DNA from: UBA7359 sp964523895
GTDB lineage: Bacteria > Pseudomonadota > Gammaproteobacteria > Eutrophobiales > Eutrophobiaceae
Assembly (NCBI GenBank): GCA_964523895.1
Contig: CAZGBJ010000001.1
Location: 1 to 64,000 of the forward strand
Direction: 5' to 3'
DNA: 64,000 bases
In this document: positions 45,053-53,217 of the stretch, piece by piece
Layout: each line of letters opens with the position of its first letter
Position numbering within the stretch: the stretch's first letter is position 1
Translations under genes and position numbers: made by a program
Notes under the pieces: generated by a model
The model's input: the letters and a program-made list of their open reading frames with translations, nothing else
What the model was told of the DNA's origin: nothing
Database searches by the model: none

Positions 45053-46226
45053 TTCTTCCATACTTCAATTTCCATACAAGATTGTAATCATTAGCTGTTA
45101 CCTCTTATTTTCTTTTCCCTTTATCTCTTATGCCACTACAACGGACGATAACGATGTAGAAAAAGCATCTGAACTGGAAAGTATCCGCATTCGTATAAAA
45201 GACGTCGAAACACGAATTAAAGGCGCGCGCGATGAAGCTGAAAAATTACAAAAAGAGTTACGTGAAAATGAAATTTCAACTGCAGAAACATTAACACGTC
45301 TTCATCACTTCGAAACAGGTATATCAAAAAAACGCGCTGAGCTGGAAGAATTAATGTTTGAACAGGCGCTACATGAAGCCGCCCTCAAACAAGAAAAAGA
45401 AAAACTAACGCATCAGATCCGCTCTGCTTATCAGATGGGTCGTAATGACTATATTAAACTTATATTAAATCAGGAAGACCCCGCTCTGGTCGGACGTGCT
45501 TTAGCTTATTATGATTATCATAATAAAGTACGTTCTGAACGTATCGGAGGTGTTAAACAAACACTGGTTGATCTTAAACAAATTGAGTCCTCTATCGTCT
45601 CTCAAACGTCTAAACTTAAGTCATTAAGAGCAGATCACGAAACCAAATTACGTGATTTCCACCAATATCGAGCAACTCGACGTAACATCATTGCACGCTT
45701 ACAAAAAGATATAAAAGAACAAGGCATCGAATTACATACACTGCAGGAAAACGAACGGGAACTCGGAAAACTTTTTCAGGGTTTGGAACAGAAACAAGCC
45801 GTTACCATTGAAATGTACGAAGATATGCCTCCTTTCAACTCACTGAAAGGAAATTTAAGCTGGCCAGCAAAAGGAAGATTATTAAAAAAATTTGGCGCCA
45901 GTAAAAAAGGCGGCAACTTAAAATGGCAAGGCGTTTTAATCGATGCTGAAACCGGCACCAGTGTAGAAGCGATCAGTACCGGTAAAATTGTATTTGCTGA
46001 CTGGTTTCGTAATATGGGCTTACTAGTCATTATTGACCATGGCGATGGCTATATGAGTCTCTACGGTCATAATCAGAATCTATTAAAAAATACCGGTGAT
46101 TGGGTACTTGCTGGAGAAAAGATTGCAACCGTTGGAGATAGTGGTGGTCAAAACGATACTGCACTTTATTTTGAGATCAGGAAAGGGGCTGAACCCTTAA
46201 ACCCATCTCAATGGTGCAAAAGATAG
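45039..46226 (+). CDS. envC: Murein hydrolase activator EnvC
   Basis: 395 residues from ATG 45039, which overlaps the end of gpmI; ATG 45021 is an alternative. A signal peptide or anchor (about 10-33) is followed by a long coiled coil (about 40-245), then a LytM/M23 domain (about 270-395). The M23 metal site is lost: WQGVLIDA replaces the usual H-x3-D motif and LYFEIR lacks the HxH histidine, though the LYGH histidine remains. This is the EnvC state: it activates amidases at the septum rather than cutting peptidoglycan. Confidence 0.93.
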   Translation: MLKNNSSILQFPYKIVIISCYLLFSFPFISYATTTDDNDVEKASELESIRIRIKDVETRIKGARDEAEKLQKELRENEISTAETLTRLHHFETGISKKRAELEELMFEQALHEAALKQEKEKLTHQIRSAYQMGRNDYIKLILNQEDPALVGRALAYYDYHNKVRSERIGGVKQTLVDLKQIESSIVSQTSKLKSLRADHETKLRDFHQYRATRRNIIARLQKDIKEQGIELHTLQENERELGKLFQGLEQKQAVTIEMYEDMPPFNSLKGNLSWPAKGRLLKKFGASKKGGNLKWQGVLIDAETGTSVEAISTGKIVFADWFRNMGLLVIIDHGDGYMSLYGHNQNLLKNTGDWVLAGEKIATVGDSGGQNDTALYFEIRKGAEPLNPSQWCKR

Positions 46227-46227
46227 T

Positions 46228-46367
46228 CACCTCTAATTTATAGCACTATCGAGCGCATTGCTGCGTTGTTTCCTCGCTCAGCCCTCGCCTATCTATATCG
46301 ATATGTCTCGGGTTCTTGCTGCGGGACGCCTTGCACTGCATCTCGCTATCACTATTAATTAGAGGCG
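46228..46367. repeat. Foldback (MITE-like) element after envC
   Basis: 140 nt bounded by 26-bp terminal inverted repeats matching at about 20 positions: left CACCTCTAATTTATAG... (46228-46253) and right, read in reverse, CGCCTCTAATTAATAG... (46342-46367). The interior is richer in G+C than its surroundings and has a central ATATCGATAT palindrome. It begins 2 nt after the envC stop. It has no coding capacity. It could act as a transcript-end hairpin for gpmI-envC. Confidence 0.65.
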
Positions 46368-46386
46368 CCAAAGCATTGATAATTAC

Positions 46387-46416
46387 TTGTCACAAATGCT
46401 CTGGTACGAGTATGCT
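46387..46416 (+). promoter_or_regulatory. Candidate promoter for ctpA
   Basis: TTGTCA (46387-46392), an 18-nt spacer and TATGCT (46411-46416) lie just after the foldback element and about 90 nt before ctpA. The rest of the 46368-46508 gap holds nothing else that I recognise. Confidence 0.35.
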
Positions 46417-46508
46417 TAAACAAGCCACATAAGTAGATACATCATAGAATTACTAATATAGAGATAAAATACATATTATCCGCTTCAATGGAATATAGGA
46501 TGACCATA

Positions 46509-47810
46509 ATGAAAGATTTGATAATCACTTTTTTACTGTTGATTTTCTCAGTATCGGTTGCAATAGCAAACACTGAAGAGAAGACGGATAATGATACTCT
46601 ACCCCTGGATGAACTACGCACTTTCACCGAAGTTTTTGCAAAAGTGAAAAATGATTATGTTGAAACTATTGATGATCGAACATTAATAGAAAATGCCATC
46701 AGAGGAATGCTTGAAGGGCTTGATCCTCATTCGGCATATCTGGATAAAGATTCTTATAAAGATCTACAAGAAGGGACATCAGGAGAATTTGGTGGACTCG
46801 GACTCGAAGTCGGTATGGAAGATGGTTTTGTTAAAGTAATATCCCCGATAGATGATACTCCGGCAGAGCACTCTGGAATCAAGGCAGGTGATTTAATTAT
46901 CCGACTGGATGATAAGTCGGTAAGAGGCATGTCGCTTAATGATGCAGTTGATCTAATGCGCGGTAAACCTGGTAGCGATATTATCCTGACCGTTGTTAGA
47001 GAAGGAGAAGAAAAGCCCATTAGCATAACAATTACTCGCGCTATTATTACGGTAAAGAGTGTTCGTAGTAAAATTCTTGAGCCCGGTTTCGCTTATGTTC
47101 GTGTCTCAAACTTTCAAACTCATACTGCAGAGGATTTGCGCAAGTCATTAGAGAAACTTAAAGAAGAAAGTGAAAGCAGCTTAAGCGGTTTAATCCTCGA
47201 TCTTAGAAACAACCCGGGTGGTATTCTTAATGCAGCCGTCGGTGTTTCTGATTTATTCCTTGATAACGGTTTGATTGTTTATACCGAAGGTCGAATTCAG
47301 GATTCAAAACTTAATTTTAATGCAAAACCTTCTGATATCTTAAGAAATGCACCTATTATTGTTCTCGTTAATGGTGGCTCAGCCTCCGCATCTGAAATTG
47401 TAGCCGGTGCGTTACAAGATCATGAGCGCGCAATCATTATGGGAGAACGCACCTTCGGTAAAGGTTCGGTACAAACTATTTTACCGATGAATGATGAAGC
47501 AGCATTGAAATTAACGACTGCTCGTTATTTCACCCCTTCAGGACGTTCTATTCAGGCATCAGGGATAGAGCCCGATATTATTATTGAGAATATTCGCGTT
47601 AATAACGAAGAAGAGACCGGTGCTATACGAATTAAAGAAGCTGATTTAAGTGGCCATCTGGACAATGGCAATAAAGAAAATAAAACTGAAAACGAATCAA
47701 AAGATAAAAAGAAAGAAAAGGGACCTTCACTCGCTGAAACTGATTATCAGCTTTATGAAGCATTAAATGTATTGAAGGGGCTGGCGATTCATATGAAAAA
47801 AGTGGGGTAA
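46509..47810 (+). CDS. ctpA: C-terminal processing peptidase (S41 family)
   Basis: 433 residues from ATG 46509, which has AGGA eight nucleotides upstream and a good signal peptide (MKDLIITFLLLIFSVSVAIA); ATGs at 46488 and 46500 are less well placed. A PDZ domain (about 85-165, GGLGLEVGMEDGFVKVISPIDDTPA) precedes the protease core with LILDLRNNPGGIL, the nucleophile serine in GGSASASEIVAG and the general-base lysine in RTFGKGSVQ (about 325). The C-terminus has a Lys/Glu-rich linker (NKENKTENESKDKKKEK). It cleaves periplasmic proteins at their C-termini and sits beside septal peptidoglycan genes. Confidence 0.95.
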   Translation: MKDLIITFLLLIFSVSVAIANTEEKTDNDTLPLDELRTFTEVFAKVKNDYVETIDDRTLIENAIRGMLEGLDPHSAYLDKDSYKDLQEGTSGEFGGLGLEVGMEDGFVKVISPIDDTPAEHSGIKAGDLIIRLDDKSVRGMSLNDAVDLMRGKPGSDIILTVVREGEEKPISITITRAIITVKSVRSKILEPGFAYVRVSNFQTHTAEDLRKSLEKLKEESESSLSGLILDLRNNPGGILNAAVGVSDLFLDNGLIVYTEGRIQDSKLNFNAKPSDILRNAPIIVLVNGGSASASEIVAGALQDHERAIIMGERTFGKGSVQTILPMNDEAALKLTTARYFTPSGRSIQASGIEPDIIIENIRVNNEEETGAIRIKEADLSGHLDNGNKENKTENESKDKKKEKGPSLAETDYQLYEALNVLKGLAIHMKKVG

Positions 47811-47820
47811 TCCAGCAAAG

Positions 47821-48642
47821 ATGGATATGCAGCACTTCAAAATATCTATCAAACACAAGATAGTTTTTTGTTTAATATGTTATGCCTGTTTATATTCAAC
47901 AACAATCCATTCTGAACAGTCATACAAACCTACTATTTCCATTCTCATTGATGATCTTGGATATAAATTTCAGGAAGATTTAAGAGCATTATCATTACCT
48001 GGTCCAATAGCTTACGCAATTTTACCTCACGGGCCTCATACAGAAAGAATGTCAAAAATTGCCTTTAAAAAAGGCAAAGATATTTTATTACACCAACCGA
48101 TGCAGGCTATGGATAAAAATGAGTTTCTGGGTCCCGGCGCATTAACACTGAATATGACGCGAGAAGAATTTTTAAAAACGTTAAATATTAATATACTCGC
48201 TGTACCAAATTTAATCGGCATTAACAACCATATGGGAAGTTTATTAACTCGACATCCCGGTCACATGCAGTGGTTAATGGAAACAATGAAATCGAACGGA
48301 CAGTTTTATGTTGATAGTTTAACAAGCGATGATAGTGTCGCTGCCCGACTGGCAAAAGAAAATAATATTCCTTATCTAACTCGCGATATATTCCTTGACC
48401 ACAAACAAGGCCCTGCGTATGTGCGAAAACAGTTTAAAGAATTAATTAAAGTAGCAAAGCGTAAAGGTTTTGCATTAGGTATTGGCCATCCACATGCGAG
48501 CACCATAGAAGTATTATCGCAAGTATTACAAAATGTCGAACAATATGGCGTTAAGCTGGTCAGCATAAAATCTCTGCTTCATAAACAAACAAAAGGAAAA
48601 AAATATGCCCAAAGTACTAGTGCCGCTAGCTCAGGGATGTGA
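47821..48642 (+). CDS. Divergent polysaccharide deacetylase family protein (YibQ-like)
   Basis: 273 residues with an N-terminal hydrophobic signal region (about 12-30). The domain opens ISILIDDLGYKFQEDLRALSLPGPIAYAILPHGPH and contains LLHQPMQA, INNHMGS and ALGIGHPHASTIEVL, the pattern of YibQ/DUF610 proteins. Several metal-site residues of true deacetylases are altered, so activity is uncertain. It follows ctpA by 10 nt and overlaps yajL by 38 nt. The envC-yibQ neighbourhood is conserved and suggests a periplasmic cell-wall role. Confidence 0.88.
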   Translation: MDMQHFKISIKHKIVFCLICYACLYSTTIHSEQSYKPTISILIDDLGYKFQEDLRALSLPGPIAYAILPHGPHTERMSKIAFKKGKDILLHQPMQAMDKNEFLGPGALTLNMTREEFLKTLNINILAVPNLIGINNHMGSLLTRHPGHMQWLMETMKSNGQFYVDSLTSDDSVAARLAKENNIPYLTRDIFLDHKQGPAYVRKQFKELIKVAKRKGFALGIGHPHASTIEVLSQVLQNVEQYGVKLVSIKSLLHKQTKGKKYAQSTSAASSGM

Positions 48643-49147
48643 AGAACTCGAAGCAGTCACGATTACTAATCTGTTAAGACGTGCTGATATTACTGTCATC
48701 ACTGCTGGTCTTGATTCCAAACCAGTCACTGCAAGCCGAGGCACTGTTATTATTCCAGATACCGATTTAGACACTGCCCTTGAAGATGACTACGATATGG
48801 TCGTACTTCCCGGCGGCTTGCCTGGTGCCGATCATCTGAATAATGATGAACGTATTAAAGCTATCCTGATCAAGATGGCAAACAGTGAACAATTCACCGC
48901 TGCGATTTGTGCTGCGCCAAAAGTATTAGCCGATGCTGGAATACTCAGTGGGAAAAAAGCAACTTGTTATCCGAGTTTCCTCGATAATTCAGAAAATGTT
49001 GATGTTAGTGGTGATGCCGTTGTCATTGATGGCAAGATCATTACCTCACGCGGACCAGGTACGGCAATGGATTTTGCACTAACTTTAATTGAATCTCTTG
49101 AAGGAAAAGAAAAGAAGGATGAAGTAGAGAAAGCACTGGTTAGATAG
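48605..49147 (+). CDS. yajL: DJ-1/PfpI family protein (YajL-like)
   Basis: 180 residues. The reactive cysteine lies in the nucleophile elbow AAICAAPKVLAD (Cys102), with GCEELEAV near 11-18 and VVLPGGLPGADHL near 67, and CYPSFLDN after it. The family has chaperone and reported deglycase or covalent-adduct repair activities. It overlaps the YibQ-like gene by 38 nt in another frame. The sequence matches the YajL/ThiJ branch, though I cannot separate it from paralogues without a tree. Confidence 0.85.
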   Translation: MPKVLVPLAQGCEELEAVTITNLLRRADITVITAGLDSKPVTASRGTVIIPDTDLDTALEDDYDMVVLPGGLPGADHLNNDERIKAILIKMANSEQFTAAICAAPKVLADAGILSGKKATCYPSFLDNSENVDVSGDAVVIDGKIITSRGPGTAMDFALTLIESLEGKEKKDEVEKALVR

Positions 49148-49216
49148 ATTTTTTATATCCCTCTATAACGTTTAATTCACATAATTCTTTTAAATCTTTA
49201 TTTCGCTTGATAGCGA

Positions 49217-49325
49217 GTCCGCTGCTCCTTCGCATCCATGCGATCGCAGCATAAGTACATCCATGTACAAAACATTTCTTTGCGTGGCCAAAAAGAACTA
49301 ACGAAGAAAAAGGCCATAAGCGGAC
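49217..49325. repeat. Foldback repeat element after yajL
   Basis: A 109-nt block bounded by GTCCGCT (49217-49223) and its exact complement AGCGGAC (49319-49325), with nested inverted repeats TCGCAT/ATGCGA (49230-49243) and TGGCC/GGCCA (49285-49316). It lies within a gene-free stretch (49148-49362) and codes for nothing convincing. It looks like a dispersed extragenic repeat. Confidence 0.45.
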
Positions 49326-49362
49326 ATATCTGTTTACTAAGGTTTAACTTCCTGAAAGAAGA

Positions 49363-49448
49363 CATTAACGTCTCGCATCAGTGGTGGCAAAAAGTAGAGC
49401 GACGAAGGAGCGGCGTTTTTTGCCATCCACTGCATGCGCTTGTTATGT
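49363..49448 (-). other. attC-like integron recombination site
   Basis: Read on the minus strand, the site starts with ACATAAC (R-prime, 49448-49442) and ends with GTTAATG (R-double-prime, 49369-49363). Between them are long complementary arms: GCGCATGCAGTGGATGGCAA pairs with TTGCCACCACTGATGCGAG, leaving a single extrahelical G and A on one arm, plus a 20-nt variable terminal loop. Length (86 nt), core sites, imperfect arm symmetry and unpaired bases are the defining attC features. The stop codon of the adjoining gene is inside R-prime. Confidence 0.85.
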
Positions 49449-49856
49449 GTTTTTCGCCTTTGATATAGCTATTGTCGAAAAAGTTAGAGCTAGCAACCAC
49501 AATATTGGTCCTAGAGACCCGGGGAACAATGGTAAATAACCTGGTAATAACACTGTAAGTATAAAACCTATATCTCCTGCACTTACAACAACTAAGTTGA
49601 GGAGATATCCGTTTTTACTATTTTTCCAGTTATACAGAACCGCTACAACAATACCGAACAAAGCAAAGAATAGGAGATTCCACGCATCTTGAAAAAGACG
49701 ACCCTGTATCATTCCTTGTTCAAGTGTTTGAGCAAGGACGAAAACTTTATAAGCAGCAACTATATGCAGAATTCCCCATAAGATGTATAGCACGGCTCCA
49801 ATTCTTGCAAAAATCATATTTATCACCTTCTATTTACAATTTATTTTTACACATAA
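49369..49856 (-). mobile_element. Single integron gene cassette without a nearby integrase
   Basis: On the minus strand the unit starts after the G of GTTATGT (49857-49851), carries a 30-nt leader, one ORF and an attC-like site, and ends at the G of GTTAATG (49369). The attC R-prime (ACATAAC) is exactly complementary to the 5-prime core GTTATGT, not to the 3-prime core, as expected of a once-circular cassette. No integron integrase or further attC is seen in the window; the XerC gene at 55786 is the ordinary dimer-resolution recombinase. Probably an orphan cassette inserted at a secondary site. Confidence 0.78.
49443..49817 (-). CDS. Cassette-encoded four-TM protein of unknown function
   Basis: 124 residues from ATG 49817 (AAGG eight nucleotides upstream; a GTG at 49826 is less likely). 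Four TM helices: about 4-24, 48-65, 74-95 and 100-118. Distinct segments are LYILWGILHIVAAYKV, GRLFQDAWNLLFFALFGIVVAVLYNWKNSKNGY and VVSAGDIGFILTVLLPGYLPL. I assign no function. The TAA stop is embedded in the attC R-prime site, the normal arrangement in integron cassettes. Confidence 0.82.
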   Translation of the reverse strand: MIFARIGAVLYILWGILHIVAAYKVFVLAQTLEQGMIQGRLFQDAWNLLFFALFGIVVAVLYNWKNSKNGYLLNLVVVSAGDIGFILTVLLPGYLPLFPGSLGPILWLLALTFSTIAISKAKNT

Positions 49857-49857
49857 C

Positions 49858-49890
49858 AGTATGTTATATGGAATCTATGTTTAACATACT
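49858..49890. repeat. Hairpin at the cassette 5-prime boundary
   Basis: A perfect 9-bp inverted repeat AGTATGTTA/TAACATACT (49858-49866 and 49882-49890) abuts the cassette core site at 49851-49857. A further TATATGGA/TCCATATA pair overlaps it. The structure could have served as the folded target for cassette insertion, or be the remnant of an attachment site. The rest of 49891-49949 is featureless. Confidence 0.5.
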
Positions 49891-49949
49891 ATACGGACTC
49901 CATATAGTGTTGTTAAGGCAGAAAGCTGAATCAATATTAAACAATATTT

Positions 49950-50190
49950 AAGGTGCTTCTAAAAATAGTGATTTTTTCGTGAGTGCGAGGAGTCTCCGCG
50001 CGGACGACTGCATGGATGCAGGAGGTAGAGCGATGCAGGAAGCCAAAGCCGAGAACCGGAATGTATGTTTTATACATGAGGACATCGTGCTCTGTGAGTA
50101 TTCGAGCACGGAGACGACGAAGTTACCGTGAATAATTAATAGAGAACGGCACATTGAATCGCGGAAAAAGTGCGTTTTTAGGAGTGCCTT
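49950..50190. repeat. Foldback element after ubiB
   Basis: A 241-nt element with imperfect terminal inverted repeats: AAGGTGCTTCTAAAAA at 49950 and, in reverse from 50190, AAGGCACTCCTAAAAA. It contains internal hairpins (ATGTAT/ATACAT, GTGCTC/GAGCAC, TGCAT/ATGCA) and is richer in G+C than the flanks. Its right end shares two bases with the ubiB stop codon. An open frame across it on the minus strand (49948-50247) overlaps ubiB and is an artefact. MITE-like or a dispersed extragenic repeat. Confidence 0.65.
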
Positions 50191-51848
50191 TACTTCTCTT
50201 GCCATGAGAGATACAACATCATAACCCCGGAAAACCCCAGCAACCATGACACAATCGGCACGGATGCAAATACACCATGTGTTGTATTATCTAATGCATA
50301 AATAATAGATGCTGATAAAAGAAAACCTGAGCCTACAACAGCGAGTACAGTTCGTTGGTTATAGGCTTTCATCTCTTCACGCAAATGGTGGATTTCCTCT
50401 GATTTATTCTCCATTTCTATCTTGCCTTCGTGTAACTGTTCCAGAACATCGAGTGCTTTGTTTGGAAAATCAGGTAAACGATCGATTAATTTAGGTATAT
50501 TTATTTTTGCACCTTTTAATAGACCTCGAACACCTATGCGTTCGTCCATCCATCGCTCCAGTTGTGGTCGTGCCGTTTTCCATAGATCCAGATCCGGATA
50601 TAGATAACGACCTATCCCTTCAATATTAATAATTGTTTTTTGTAACATGATCAGTTGCGGCATAATTTCCATATTAAAACTTCGGGCGATCTGAAATAAA
50701 CGTTGAAGTAATTCGCCAAATGAAATTTCATGCATTGGTCTATCCAGTAAAGGTTCGCATACACTACGAATAGCAGATTCCAATTCGTCCAGGCGTGTTC
50801 CTTTCGGCACCCAGCCGGATTCGATATGTAATGCTGCAACACGATGATAATCGCGATCTAAAAATGCAATAAAGTTATCAGCAAGATAACGTTGGTCAAA
50901 TTCAGTTAAAGAACACATGATACCGAAATCGATCACATTAACTGTTGCGAGTTTATCTGCTTCAGCCGGAACAACAAAAATATTACCGGGATGCATATCC
51001 GCATGAAAAAAATTATCGCGAAAGACCTGTGTAAAAAAGACTTCAACGCCATATTCAGCCAGCCACCTTAGATCAACACCTGCCTCTTTTAGCGCATCAA
51101 TATCTCGTACTGAAATGCCCGATACTCGCTCCATTGCCAAAACATTACGATGTGTTAATTTCCAATTAATTTCGGGGACATAATAACGTTCTTCATCAAT
51201 GAAGTTTCGTCTTAACTGAGATGCGTTTGCTGCTTCTCTTTGTAGATCAAGTTCATTAAGTAAAGTCTTTTCAAATTCTTCAACAACACCGGTAAAACGT
51301 AATACTTTACCTTTTGGATAATATTTTTCTGCTTTCTCTGCAAGAAGTTGTAATAAGCTCAGATCTTGTCGTATTAATATTTCAATATCGGGGCGAAGAA
51401 CTTTAATAATAAAATCTCGTCCATCCATAAGTGTTGCACGATGCACCTGTGCCACAGAAGCAGATGCCAACGGTGTTTCATCAAACTCGAGGAAAACTTC
51501 ATCAAGGTCACACTCGTAGGCTTCTTCAATTATTTTTCGAGCAATTTTTCCCGGGAAAGGAGCCACATCGTCCTGTAACTTGGCAAACTCATTAACGATA
51601 TCTTCTGCAACAAGATCTCGGCGAGTAGAAAGTATTTGACCCAATTTGACATAGATAGGACCTAACTCTTCCAACATTAAACGCATTCTAAGTGCTCTTG
51701 AGCCTTTAGTTCGACCAAACCAGTTCCATGGAAATATAAAAAAGATAAAACGAAATGGTCTAAACAAATGCGTAGCAAAGATAATTTCATCGAGACCGTA
51801 TTTAATTAATACTCTCTGAATTGCTAATATTCGAAGAAATTGCCGCAT
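50190..51848 (-). CDS. ubiB: UbiB family kinase-like protein, ubiquinone biosynthesis
   Basis: 552 residues. It has the ABC1/UbiB protein-kinase-like fold: the family KxGQ motif in LGPIYVKLGQILSTRRDL (near 72), ASVAQVHRA replacing the kinase P-loop (near 125), NFFHADMHPGNIFV (near 280) and VIDFGIMCSL (near 310). Two TM helices close the C-terminus (about 497-545). UbiB is an ATPase that assists the membrane-bound ubiquinone pathway. The run ubiE-ubiJ-ubiB overlaps end to end, as in E. coli. Confidence 0.96.
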   Translation of the reverse strand: MRQFLRILAIQRVLIKYGLDEIIFATHLFRPFRFIFFIFPWNWFGRTKGSRALRMRLMLEELGPIYVKLGQILSTRRDLVAEDIVNEFAKLQDDVAPFPGKIARKIIEEAYECDLDEVFLEFDETPLASASVAQVHRATLMDGRDFIIKVLRPDIEILIRQDLSLLQLLAEKAEKYYPKGKVLRFTGVVEEFEKTLLNELDLQREAANASQLRRNFIDEERYYVPEINWKLTHRNVLAMERVSGISVRDIDALKEAGVDLRWLAEYGVEVFFTQVFRDNFFHADMHPGNIFVVPAEADKLATVNVIDFGIMCSLTEFDQRYLADNFIAFLDRDYHRVAALHIESGWVPKGTRLDELESAIRSVCEPLLDRPMHEISFGELLQRLFQIARSFNMEIMPQLIMLQKTIINIEGIGRYLYPDLDLWKTARPQLERWMDERIGVRGLLKGAKINIPKLIDRLPDFPNKALDVLEQLHEGKIEMENKSEEIHHLREEMKAYNQRTVLAVVGSGFLLSASIIYALDNTTHGVFASVPIVSWLLGFSGVMMLYLSWQEK

Positions 51849-52483
51849 TACACTTTACCTTTTATACATGCTGAAAATTTATTAAGCCGTTGTTCAAAGC
51901 GATCAACATCATCTCGAAGAAGATCGACTTCTTTACTAAACTCTTCAACTAACAAATCATCCGGCAACATATTAATTTCAAAACGCAAATATTCACTAAT
52001 ATCCATTGCCAATGTCTTACTTGTATTCACTGCAAAATGGCGACTGTCACGAACAAATTTACCAATTTGGTATGCCATAGTATCGCCGATCCATTTTGAT
52101 AGCGGTTCTTCAAAATCAATTTCTATATTCTGCATTATTTCCTGAAACCCTTGTGCAAGGCTAATGTCACCAATTATTTGCATGTCAGCAGGAAAACTGG
52201 AACTGTTCTTCTTTGATGATGCCATCATTTTTATAAAATTAGAGGGCGTTCCTTTTATTAATACATCTGCTTTATGTTCATAAGCAGTATGAATAGATAA
52301 GCCTTTCCCGGAAGGAAACAAAAATACTGTCAGATTTGTATTAATAAATTCAAACGCAATGACTTTATCTTCAAGTTGAGCAAGTGAAAACAAGGTTTCT
52401 TCATCAAGACTTAGTGCTTTGTTGACTAAGTTTTCAATCTGATTTATCCATTCAGGTGTTTTATTATCTGCAACAGCACTCAT
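51848..52483 (-). CDS. ubiJ: Ubiquinone biosynthesis accessory factor UbiJ (SCP2 domain)
   Basis: 211 residues. An N-terminal SCP2 lipid-binding domain (about 15-115; KVIAFEFINTNLTVFLFPSGKGLSI, then ADVLIKGTPSNFIKMM) is followed by a helical C-terminal part ending in a coiled coil (DDLLVEEFSKEVDLLRDDVDRFEQRL). UbiJ with UbiK carries hydrophobic intermediates in the soluble Ubi complex. It overlaps ubiE by 4 nt and ubiB by 1 nt. Confidence 0.93.
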   Translation of the reverse strand: MSAVADNKTPEWINQIENLVNKALSLDEETLFSLAQLEDKVIAFEFINTNLTVFLFPSGKGLSIHTAYEHKADVLIKGTPSNFIKMMASSKKNSSSFPADMQIIGDISLAQGFQEIMQNIEIDFEEPLSKWIGDTMAYQIGKFVRDSRHFAVNTSKTLAMDISEYLRFEINMLPDDLLVEEFSKEVDLLRDDVDRFEQRLNKFSACIKGKV

Positions 52484-53217
52484 ATTTTATAACCTCGATG
52501 AATTGCAACAATACCACCTGAAAGATTATGATGTTGTATTTTTTCAAAACCTGCTCTTTCCATCATCGATGACAACATTTTTTGATCGGGATGCATCCGA
52601 ATTGATTCAACTAAATATTGATAACTTGCTTCATCGTTGGCAACGGCTTTGCCAAATATCGGAATTAATTTAAATGAATATTCATCATAAATTTTACCCA
52701 GTAGCGGGATAACAATTTTAGAAAATTCAAGAATAACTAGCTGGGAACCATATTTAAGTTTGTTGTAGATCGAGCGTAACGCAGCATCTTTGTCTGTGAC
52801 ATTTCGAAGTCCAAAAGCGATAGTTATGCAATCAAAACTATTATCTTCGAATGGCAAGATCTCAGCATTAGCTTGAACGTAGTCAACATTCTTTATTATG
52901 CCTTTGTCAATAAAACGATCCCTGCCTTCCGTTAGCATCTCAGCATTGATATCACATAATGTAACTCGACCATCATCACCCAATTGTTTATGAATTAGTC
53001 TAGCAATATCACCCGTGCCACCAGCCAGGTCAAGAACATGAAAGTTTTTTCTGATTGCGCATAGATGTACAGTTTGTCGCTTCCAAAAACGATGTACGCC
53101 AAATGACATAATGTCATTCATTAAATCATACTCTGAGGCAACAGAACTAAAGACTTCGGCTACCCGGCGTTTCTTCTCGCCAGCAGCAACCTTCTCATAA
53201 CCAAAGTCTTCAGTCAT
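52480..53217 (-). CDS. ubiE: Demethylmenaquinone/2-octaprenyl-methoxybenzoquinol C-methyltransferase
   Basis: 245 residues from ATG 53217, giving the usual MTEDFGYEKVAAGEKKRRVAEVF start; ATG 53232 is also in frame. Motifs: VLDLAGGTGDIARLI (SAM motif I), DINAEMLTEGRDR, CITIAFGLRNVTDKDAAL (UbiE signature 1) and the C-terminal SGGIVAIHRGYK (signature 2). It methylates the quinone ring carbon in ubiquinone and, where present, menaquinone synthesis. It overlaps the DUF971 gene upstream and ubiJ downstream. Confidence 0.96.
   Translation of the reverse strand: MTEDFGYEKVAAGEKKRRVAEVFSSVASEYDLMNDIMSFGVHRFWKRQTVHLCAIRKNFHVLDLAGGTGDIARLIHKQLGDDGRVTLCDINAEMLTEGRDRFIDKGIIKNVDYVQANAEILPFEDNSFDCITIAFGLRNVTDKDAALRSIYNKLKYGSQLVILEFSKIVIPLLGKIYDEYSFKLIPIFGKAVANDEASYQYLVESIRMHPDQKMLSSMMERAGFEKIQHHNLSGGIVAIHRGYKI

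Noticed and set aside
46228..46367. A second attC site
   Set aside because: Terminal repeats lack GTTRRRY/RYYYAAC-type core sites and no cassette ORF adjoins; it fits a MITE-like element better.
49238..49468. 76-codon plus-strand ORF
   Set aside because: It spans the foldback repeat and the attC-like arms, so its codons are explained by those structures.
49948..50247. 99-codon minus-strand ORF overlapping the end of ubiB
   Set aside because: It runs through the foldback element and then ubiB in another frame; its content follows the hairpin repeats and has no domain.
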